Below are positions 1 to 5,002 of a DNA stretch of 5,510 nucleotides, one piece after another. The first letter of the stretch is position 1; each line of letters begins with the position of its first letter. This DNA is from Ileibacterium sp. (lineage in GTDB: Bacteria > Bacillota_I > Bacilli_A > Erysipelotrichales > Erysipelotrichaceae). Made by a program: the position numbers and the translations under genes. The stretch lies in NCBI GenBank assembly GCA_021443945.1, contig JABUSF010000001.1, positions 136,510-142,019 on the forward strand, given 5' to 3'. Under the pieces are notes generated by a model. It did not search any database and had not been told where the DNA came from. It worked only from the letters and a program-made list of their open reading frames with translations.

Positions 1-983
1 TGTTCTACAGAAACTCCATAGTTTTCAAGAATGGACAGAACCTTGCGGATGTAGCCAATCTCGTTGGACATATGTTTCTTGTAAATATAAATGGACATGA
101 ATCCAGGTTTGCCGGCAATACCTGTAATGGAGTATTTGCGGGGAATGGCAGAAGTTTCCTGGATAATGGTTCCCGGATCCTGAGGACGGTTGGTGTTCAG
201 AATGTGAATGGGAATGTTGCTTTCCTTGACAGGGAAGATGGCTTCTTCATGAAGAACGGAAGCTCCCATATAAGACAGTTCCCGCAGTTCTGAATAAGTA
301 ATATGGGTGATGGGCATTGGATTGGATACAATTCTTGGATCCGCCATCAAAAAGCCGGAAACGTCTGTCCAGTTTTCGTATACGTCTGCTTCCAGAGCGT
401 TGGCCAGAATGGAGCCGGTGATGTCACCGCCGCCTCTGGAGAATACCTGAATTTTGTCATTGGATGCGGTTCCGTAAAAACCAGGGAACACAAACCGGGG
501 ATGGGTATTCATTTTGGCCTTCAGTCTGGATTTGGTAGCAGGCCAGTCAATGGTCTTGTCCAGATTCAGACGGATTACATCCGCAGCGTCCACAAAAGGG
601 AAGCCCAGATACTCAGCCATCAGCTTGGCACAGAAGTATTCCCCCCGGGAGACAATATAGCTTTGAGAGTATTTGCTCAGGTTGACATAAAAGTCATCCA
701 GTTCTTTTTCAATGGGCTGTTTCAGTCCCAGAGAAGTTTTGATTTCGATAAAACGTTCCTTGATCAGATTGAAGACATTGCTTCCGTCAACGTGATAGGT
801 ACGGTGGGCATCCAGAAGGTACAGAAGGTCTGTCACCTTTGGATCGTTGGCAAACCGTACGCCGGGAGCGGATACGACAACGTATCGGCGGTCCGGATCG
901 GATAAAACAATGTCCTTCACTTTTCGAAACTGGCTGGACTGGGAGACACTGGATCCCCCGAATTTGGTTATCTTTAAAGTCAT
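1..983 (-). CDS. lysC: Aspartate kinase (ThrD/YclM-like), 3' end cut by window edge
   Basis: This enzyme phosphorylates L-aspartate with ATP, the first step of the cytoplasmic lysine/threonine/methionine pathway. The frame is open from the ATG at 983 to the left edge and gives the first 327 residues. Visible motifs are the nucleotide-binding KFGGSS at residues 7-12, SAPG near 38-41, KVTDLL at 49-54, SRGE at 112-115, FSRGGGD at 181-187, TDVSGFLMADPR at 206-217 and ELSYMGASVLHEEA at 235-248. An ACT domain begins near residue 291. Family members are about 440-455 residues, so roughly the last 110-125 residues, including most of the two ACT domains, lie outside the window. The N-terminal region resembles Bacillus YclM/ThrD (lysine- and threonine-responsive aspartokinase III) more than the LysC alpha/beta type; this is judged by eye. 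The start is fixed by GGAGG 5 nt upstream. The gene follows hom after 2 nt, so the two are surely cotranscribed. The name lysC is the generic one; thrD may fit better. Confidence 0.95.
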   Translation of the reverse strand, partial: MTLKITKFGGSSVSQSSQFRKVKDIVLSDPDRRYVVVSAPGVRFANDPKVTDLLYLLDAHRTYHVDGSNVFNLIKERFIEIKTSLGLKQPIEKELDDFYVNLSKYSQSYIVSRGEYFCAKLMAEYLGFPFVDAADVIRLNLDKTIDWPATKSRLKAKMNTHPRFVFPGFYGTASNDKIQVFSRGGGDITGSILANALEADVYENWTDVSGFLMADPRIVSNPMPITHITYSELRELSYMGASVLHEEAIFPVKESNIPIHILNTNRPQDPGTIIQETSAIPRKYSITGIAGKPGFMSIYIYKKHMSNEIGYIRKVLSILENYGVSVE

Positions 984-985
984 TT

Positions 986-2116
986 CTACCTCCAAATTGC
1001 AATCATGGCATCCGGATCTGCTGCTAGCACTTCATCGATCAGGGCAGAATTGCGTTTGCTGAAGAAAGAGTAATTCTGTCGGTCGTTTGCTGGTTCGCTT
1101 CTGTCAAAACCTTCCAGAGCGGAAAGGTCTTTGGCGGAGCGGACAATCCAGTTTTCCTCGATTAATGTTGGATTATAGGTTTTATCCTGTTTGAGTTCAA
1201 TAACTCTTTCGGTATTTTTCATGGTATCCAGCGCATTTGCCAGCATGGCCTGTGCAGTGGCATATCTTCCGGCACCCTGTCCGAAGTATCCCAGCTTGTC
1301 AAAACTTGGAGCATAGATGAGCTGCGCATTGTAATTGGAAGGAATGTTGGCCAGGTAGTCTTCCGGGTTTAAAAAGGCAGGGGCAATGATGGTATCGAAT
1401 TCACCGTCTTTCTGCATGGATTTGGAAATGTGACGGATAATCTTGCCTTCCTTTTTGGCTTTGGCAATGTCCTCTGAGTTCAGACGGGAAATGCCTAAAG
1501 GGTTTTTGATTTTGTCAAAATAGGTTTTGTAAGCCAGAGCATTGGCAATGTTGGACTTATAGAAAACGTCCCAGCCTTCCACGTCGCTGGCAGGATTGTA
1601 TTCGGCATAACCTTTGGCCTGCGCCTGTTTGAGAGCTTCTTCATAAGGGGTGTTTTCCTTTTGCATGTTGTCCAGGATATAATTGGAAGTACCGTTAAAG
1701 ATACCTTCGTAGCCATCCAGATCTTCCAGCAGGCTCAGCTTCAGCAGAGCATCCAGGAAGGGGATTCCTCCGGCTACCGCTGCTTCAATCTGAATGGATC
1801 CGCCGCTTTCCTTGGCAAGGTCTACATAGTCTTTCAGATTGGGGCTGACAACAGCTTTGTTGGACGTAATGACGTGCTTGCCCGCTTTTAAAGCGGCACG
1901 GATCAGTTCATTGGCTGGTTCTGTGCCAGACAGGCATTCAAATACAATATCGGTCGCAGGATCGGTCACGATTCTCAGGCCGTCATTTGTAAAATATGGC
2001 TCATCCACAAATTCAGGCAGAACAAATACATTGGTGATTTCCAGACCCTTTGTTTTCTTTGCCAGGTCCTCCACACCTTTTCCAATCGTTCCGTATCCAA
2101 GTAAAACAGCGTTCAT
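986..2116 (-). CDS. hom: Homoserine dehydrogenase, short form without a recognisable ACT domain
   Basis: This enzyme reduces aspartate semialdehyde to homoserine with NAD(P)H and commits carbon to threonine and methionine. The 376-residue protein opens with a Rossmann dinucleotide loop, GYGTIG at 7-12, then TSNKAVVS at 84-91, the catalytic-domain segment around EAAVAGGIPF at 111-120, FNGTSNYIL at 140-148 and GQGAGRYATAQA at 279-290. By alignment from memory with yeast Hom6 (K117, E208, D219, K223), the catalytic counterparts K87, E172, D183 and K187 are all present. The surrounding motif is divergent: NPASDVEGWDVFYK replaces the usual DPxxDxxGxDxARK. Typical Gram-positive Hom proteins are about 430 residues with a C-terminal ACT domain. 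This one is about 55 residues shorter and its tail has no DxxGxL effector loop. AAGGAG ends 7 nt before the ATG. It is the first gene of the leftward arm, with a leader of about 75 nt. Confidence 0.96.
   Translation of the reverse strand: MNAVLLGYGTIGKGVEDLAKKTKGLEITNVFVLPEFVDEPYFTNDGLRIVTDPATDIVFECLSGTEPANELIRAALKAGKHVITSNKAVVSPNLKDYVDLAKESGGSIQIEAAVAGGIPFLDALLKLSLLEDLDGYEGIFNGTSNYILDNMQKENTPYEEALKQAQAKGYAEYNPASDVEGWDVFYKSNIANALAYKTYFDKIKNPLGISRLNSEDIAKAKKEGKIIRHISKSMQKDGEFDTIIAPAFLNPEDYLANIPSNYNAQLIYAPSFDKLGYFGQGAGRYATAQAMLANALDTMKNTERVIELKQDKTYNPTLIEENWIVRSAKDLSALEGFDRSEPANDRQNYSFFSKRNSALIDEVLAADPDAMIAIWR
989..993 (-). promoter_or_regulatory. Ribosome binding site of the aspartate kinase gene, inside the hom stop region
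   Basis: Read on the minus strand, GGAGG occupies 993-989 and lies 5 nt before the ATG at 983. It sits within the last two sense codons of hom (TGG AGG) directly before the hom TAG stop at 988-986. The strong site fixes the kinase start. It also means a ribosome finishing hom passes directly over the next initiation site, which favours translational coupling. Confidence 0.85.
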
Positions 2117-2123
2117 AATCGAT

Positions 2124-2129
2124 CTCCTT
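2124..2129 (-). promoter_or_regulatory. Ribosome binding site of hom
   Basis: On the minus strand AAGGAG occupies 2129-2124, leaving 7 nt to the ATG at 2116. This is a near-ideal Shine-Dalgarno site and supports the chosen hom start. Confidence 0.8.
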
Positions 2130-2171
2130 TTGTTTCTTTTGCTCGTATTTTAACTATTTGTTCTTCTGTAG

Positions 2172-2191
2172 AAAACACTTGTTTTTAAAAC
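2172..2191. promoter_or_regulatory. Operator-like cluster of AAAAC/GTTTT half-sites between the divergent promoters
   Basis: Three half-sites are seen directly: AAAAC at 2172-2176, GTTTT at 2181-2185 and AAAAC at 2187-2191. The first pair extends to a perfect 6-2-6 dyad (AAAACA-CT-TGTTTT, 2172-2185). The second pair forms a 5-1-5 palindrome (GTTTT-T-AAAAC, 2181-2191). The cluster covers the proposed -35 of the thrC promoter (2179-2184) and roughly the first 20 transcribed bases of hom. A protein bound here could block both arms. The best candidate binder is the HTH-ACT protein encoded at 4568-5002. The region is AT-rich, so short dyads can arise by chance, and the known ThrR site has not been compared. 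Confidence 0.4.
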
Positions 2192-2207
2192 TCGGACATT
2201 GTATCAT
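2179..2207 (+). promoter_or_regulatory. Predicted rightward sigma-A promoter for thrC-thrB-ACT-DUF1461
   Basis: TTGTTT (2179-2184) is followed by a 17-nt spacer and TATCAT (2202-2207). The -10 matches the consensus at 5 of 6 positions and the -35 at only 3 of 6, so this is the weaker of the two promoters. Transcription should start near 2214 and leave a leader of about 23 nt, just enough for the thrC ribosome binding site. That short leader rules out a riboswitch or T-box on this arm. Confidence 0.55.
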
Positions 2208-2226
2208 AGGGCTTGTTCAATTTCAA
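2198..2226 (-). promoter_or_regulatory. Predicted leftward sigma-A promoter for hom-aspartate kinase
   Basis: On the minus strand, TTGAAA (2226-2221) is followed by exactly 17 nt and TACAAT (2203-2198). Each hexamer matches the consensus at 5 of 6 positions, and a TG one base before the -10 (2206-2205) makes it an extended -10. Transcription should start near 2191, giving a hom leader of about 75 nt. The -10 shares 2202-2203 with the rightward -10, and its -35 reaches into the thrC ribosome binding site region. Confidence 0.65.
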
Positions 2227-2231
2227 GGAGG
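2225..2231 (+). promoter_or_regulatory. Ribosome binding site deciding the thrC start
   Basis: AAGGAGG at 2225-2231 lies 5 nt before ATG 2237. An in-frame TTG exists upstream at 2213, but using it would translate through this Shine-Dalgarno site. It also falls at or before the predicted transcription start. The ATG at 2237 is therefore preferred. Confidence 0.88.
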
Positions 2232-2236
2232 TTATT

Positions 2237-3703
2237 ATGGAGCCGATTTACAAATCCACACGCTCAAAAAATATACAGGCATCGCCAAAACAGGCGGTTT
2301 TAAAAGGGATCGCCCAGGACGGGGGACTCTTCGTTTTTGATGATCTCGACCAGATCCAGATCGACCTGAACAAAATCTGTTCCCAGAGCTATCTGGAAAA
2401 TGCGCAGTACATTTTATCCGGACTTCTGCCGGACTATACCCAGGAAGAATTGAAGGAATGCGTGGAAAACGCCTATGGAAACAGCTTTGCATCCGATGCA
2501 GTGACTCCGCTTGTCAAAGTAGGAGACCAGTACGTGCTCGAACTGTTTCATGGACCCACTTCCGCATTTAAAGATGTCGCCCTGACTCTGCTGCCCCAGC
2601 TGATGAGCCAGGCCTTAAAAGATACAGATGAAAAAGCACTCATCCTGACCGCCACAAGCGGCGATACGGGAAAAGCGGCTTTAAGCGGATTCCAGGATGT
2701 GAAAAACACCGGAATCTGCGTGTTCTACCCCAATGGAAAAGTTTCCAATATTCAGTACCGTCAAATGGCCTGCCAGCAGGGCAGCAACGTTCATGTCTAT
2801 GCGGTGGAAGGAAACTTCGATGATGCTCAGAGCATGGTTAAAAAACTGTTCCTGGACAAGGAACTCAACGAGTTTGCAGCCAAAAACAAGGTGCGGCTCT
2901 CTTCTGCCAACTCCATTAATATCGGACGTCTGGTCCCTCAGATTGTGTATTACTTTGAAGCCTACAAACAGCTGGTCAAGGACGGTGTCATTCAGATCGG
3001 CGATGAAGTTTCCTTCAGTGTCCCCACTGGAAACTTCGGGGATGTTCTGGCCGGCTACTACGCGTCCTTAATGGGACTGCCGGTGAAGAAATTCTACGTG
3101 GCTTCCAACTCCAACTCTGTTCTGTCCGATTTCTTTGAAACCGGCACCTATGACCGAAACCGCCCCTTTGTTCAGACCATCTCCCCAAGCATGGACATTC
3201 TGATCTCCTCCAATCTGGAACGTCTTCTTTATTATATGAGCGGAAAAGATGCCGATCAGGTGGCTGCCTGGATGAAGGATCTGGCCCAAAAAGGTGTCTA
3301 CAGCGTCGGAGATGAAATGAAGAAAAAACTGCAGGAAACCTTTGGATGGGGCTATTTTGACGATGCCGCCACCAAAGAAATCATTGCGGAAGTATACGAT
3401 AAAACCGGATACGTTCTGGATCCTCATTCCGCCATTGGATACGGTCTGGGAAAAGAAGCGGACGGTGTGGTTGTAACCCTGGCCACTGCCTCTCCTTATA
3501 AATTCTCCAGAGACGTTCTTTCGGCCTTGAAAGAAGAAGAAAAAGATGAATGGAAAGCTCTGCACCGCATTGAAGAGCTCTCGAAAACCAGAGCACCCAA
3601 AGCCCTGGCCGATCTGGAAACCGCAGAGATTCTTCACACAGACATTCTGCAGCCTGAAGAAATGAAAGAAGCGGTCATGACAGTGACAGGAGAAATGAAA
3701 TGA
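2237..3703 (+). CDS. thrC: Threonine synthase, long class with N-terminal Thr_synth_N-type domain
   Basis: This PLP enzyme converts O-phospho-L-homoserine to L-threonine and phosphate, the last step of the pathway. The protein is 488 residues from ATG 2237. The first 80 or so residues (STRSKN, then GLFVFDDL) form the N-terminal domain typical of the E. coli/yeast-type enzyme, which is longer than the roughly 350-residue B. subtilis form. The PLP Schiff-base lysine is K112 in HGPTSAFKD. TATSGDTGKAA spans 138-148 and the PLP-phosphate loop PTGNFG is at 263-268. SPSMDILISSNLERLL (316-331) and LDPHSAIG (394-401) are also characteristic. No catalytic motif is missing and the reading frame is intact. 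It is the first gene of the rightward operon, and its TGA overlaps the thrB ATG by 4 nt. Confidence 0.97.
   Translation: MEPIYKSTRSKNIQASPKQAVLKGIAQDGGLFVFDDLDQIQIDLNKICSQSYLENAQYILSGLLPDYTQEELKECVENAYGNSFASDAVTPLVKVGDQYVLELFHGPTSAFKDVALTLLPQLMSQALKDTDEKALILTATSGDTGKAALSGFQDVKNTGICVFYPNGKVSNIQYRQMACQQGSNVHVYAVEGNFDDAQSMVKKLFLDKELNEFAAKNKVRLSSANSINIGRLVPQIVYYFEAYKQLVKDGVIQIGDEVSFSVPTGNFGDVLAGYYASLMGLPVKKFYVASNSNSVLSDFFETGTYDRNRPFVQTISPSMDILISSNLERLLYYMSGKDADQVAAWMKDLAQKGVYSVGDEMKKKLQETFGWGYFDDAATKEIIAEVYDKTGYVLDPHSAIGYGLGKEADGVVVTLATASPYKFSRDVLSALKEEEKDEWKALHRIEELSKTRAPKALADLETAEILHTDILQPEEMKEAVMTVTGEMK
3688..3692 (+). promoter_or_regulatory. Ribosome binding site of thrB within the thrC 3' end
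   Basis: AGGAG at 3688-3692 lies 7 nt before the thrB ATG at 3700. It chooses this ATG, which sits in an ATGA stop-start overlap with thrC, over the ATG at 3695 that belongs to the thrC frame. Confidence 0.75.
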
Positions 3704-4575
3704 AAATCTGTGTAGAAGTACCGGCCACCAGCGCCAACTGCTGCGTGGGATTTGACTGTCTGGGAATGGCTCTGGATGAAATTGCTTCTTTCCATTTTGA
3801 AGACTCCAGCCAGCTGATCATTACCGGCTGTCCGGAACAGTTTAAAAACGAAGACAACCTGGTGGTGCAGGCCTTTAAGCACGCCTGTACTGCCCATAAT
3901 GTGGAAATGCCTCCCTTTAAGCTGCACATCGATTCGGACATTCCCTTTGCCAGAGGCCTTGGCTCCTCGTCCACCTGTATTGTGGCCGGGCTGATGGGAG
4001 CCAATTTAATGCTCAATCTGGGCATGAAAAAACAGGACATTCTGGTGCTGGCTACGGAAATGGAAGGTCATCCGGACAACGCAGCCCCTGCAATTCTTGG
4101 CCAGATGTGTGCCTGCTTTATGAAAGACGGCCGCATCATTCATACTCAGATTGACTGCACCAAATTTAAAGCCCTGGCCATTATTCCTCCTTATGAAGTC
4201 TCCACTCCCATGGCCCGCAAAGTATTGCCGGAAATGCTGGACTTTGCCGATGCGGTTCGTCAGACCGGGCATGCCCTGGTGTTTGAAAGAGCCATTTTAA
4301 TGGGGGATGAAGAACTGCTGTTTGAATCCTGCCAGGATGTTCTGCATGAGCCTTACCGAAAAAAGCTGATTCCGGAGTACGACCATGTGGCTCAGATCTG
4401 CCGCATGCTGGAAACCCCTTTCTGGATTTCCGGATCCGGTTCCACCATGCTCGTTCTTTCCAAGCACAAAGCCAAGCTTCGCAAAATTCAGGAACTGCTC
4501 CAGGAAAGATACAAGTCCTTTGACATCCGTCTGCTGGATGTAAACTCGCTGGGAGCTCTGGCGTATTATGAGTAA
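3700..4575 (+). CDS. thrB: Homoserine kinase (GHMP kinase family)
   Basis: This enzyme transfers phosphate from ATP to homoserine, producing the substrate of ThrC. At 291 residues it has the normal family length. N-terminal VPATSAN leads into GFDCLGMALDE at residues 17-27. The GHMP ATP-binding motif is PFARGLGSSS at 82-91, EGHPDN is at 122-127 and the C-terminal glycine-rich motif ISGSGST is at 243-249. One oddity is that the usual SANLGPGFD sequence reads SANCCVGFD, with two cysteines replacing leucine and glycine, although the downstream GFD is kept. The gene overlaps thrC by 4 nt upstream and the HTH-ACT gene by 8 nt downstream. Translation of kinase, synthase and regulator is therefore likely coupled. 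Its position directly after thrC separates it from other GHMP kinases such as mevalonate or galactose kinases. Confidence 0.96.
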   Translation: MKICVEVPATSANCCVGFDCLGMALDEIASFHFEDSSQLIITGCPEQFKNEDNLVVQAFKHACTAHNVEMPPFKLHIDSDIPFARGLGSSSTCIVAGLMGANLMLNLGMKKQDILVLATEMEGHPDNAAPAILGQMCACFMKDGRIIHTQIDCTKFKALAIIPPYEVSTPMARKVLPEMLDFADAVRQTGHALVFERAILMGDEELLFESCQDVLHEPYRKKLIPEYDHVAQICRMLETPFWISGSGSTMLVLSKHKAKLRKIQELLQERYKSFDIRLLDVNSLGALAYYE

Positions 4576-5002
4576 ATATTATGTTGTCAGCGGAGACATT
4601 CTTCCTGAAGTGCTGGAAAAGGTCATGGAGGCCCAGGCCCTTCTGGCTGACGGAAGCGCCGACCGCATTTCCGATGCTGTCAAAATGGTAGGGATCTCCA
4701 GAGGCACCTACTATAAATATAAAGATGCTCTTTTCCCCTTTGCGGAAAATACCAACAACCGCAAAGCCATCATCACCATGGTGGTGCAGGATAAAAAAGG
4801 GGCGCTGTCTTCCATCCTGGCCATGATTGCCAACAAAAACTGCAACGTGGTGGCCATTAACCAGACCATGCCTTTGAATCGGATCACCAATGTGGTTCTA
4901 ACCCTGGACGTGACCGATCTGGACATTGCCATTCCGGAATTTCTGGATTTGCTGAAAACGCTGCCGCCTGTTCGAAAGGCAGATCTGGTGGCTGTGGAAT
5001 GA
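4568..5002 (+). CDS. thrR: HTH-ACT protein of the PheB/ThrR (UPF0735) family, probable threonine repressor
   Basis: This 144-residue soluble protein has two parts. Residues about 1-57 look like a small helical DNA-binding domain: a helix around PEVLEKVMEAQALLADG, then a helix-turn-helix-like stretch SDAVKMVGISRGTYYKYKD (35-53) and FPF at 56-58. Residues about 66-144 form one ACT domain with the effector-loop motif DKKGAL at 75-80. The architecture matches B. subtilis PheB, once called a chorismate mutase. As I recall, PheB is the protein renamed ThrR, which represses hom-thrCB and thrD. No chorismate mutase catalytic pattern is visible. I infer that the protein senses threonine and represses both arms from 2117-2236, which would be autoregulatory. 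The ATG at 4568 overlaps thrB by 8 nt. A GGGAG at 4551-4555 is 12 nt away, rather far, so initiation probably relies on coupling. The family call is firm; the regulatory role is inferred from homology and context. Confidence 0.85.
   Translation: MSKYYVVSGDILPEVLEKVMEAQALLADGSADRISDAVKMVGISRGTYYKYKDALFPFAENTNNRKAIITMVVQDKKGALSSILAMIANKNCNVVAINQTMPLNRITNVVLTLDVTDLDIAIPEFLDLLKTLPPVRKADLVAVE

Noticed and set aside
303..905. Plus-strand open frame (200 codons) opposite the aspartate kinase gene.
   Set aside because: The other strand carries every aspartokinase motif. This frame shows no domain or initiation signal.
2164..2173. Short dyad TTCT-GT-AGAA in the control region.
   Set aside because: The 4-bp arms are too short, and it lies away from both promoters. 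It could be incidental to the AT-rich sequence.
2113..2178. A 21-codon GTG-started reading frame on the minus strand in the hom leader, ending in a TGA that overlaps the hom ATG; a possible leader peptide.
   Set aside because: No Shine-Dalgarno precedes the GTG. Only two threonine codons occur among 21, not the run expected of an attenuator, and no terminator/antiterminator hairpin pair is visible. Probably chance.
2117..2191. Lysine riboswitch or threonine T-box in the hom/aspartokinase leader.
   Set aside because: The predicted leader is only about 75 nt, too short for an L-box (about 170 nt) or a T-box. No conserved T-box element or terminator stem with a U-run is seen.
2213..2236. An eight-codon longer thrC starting at TTG 2213.
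   Set aside because: The strong AAGGAGG lies inside this extension, 5 nt before ATG 2237, and the predicted transcript begins around 2214.
3068..3637. Minus-strand open frame (189 codons) inside thrC.
   Set aside because: It is a codon-bias shadow of thrC, with phenylalanine and glycine runs produced by reverse-complemented GAA and GCC codons.
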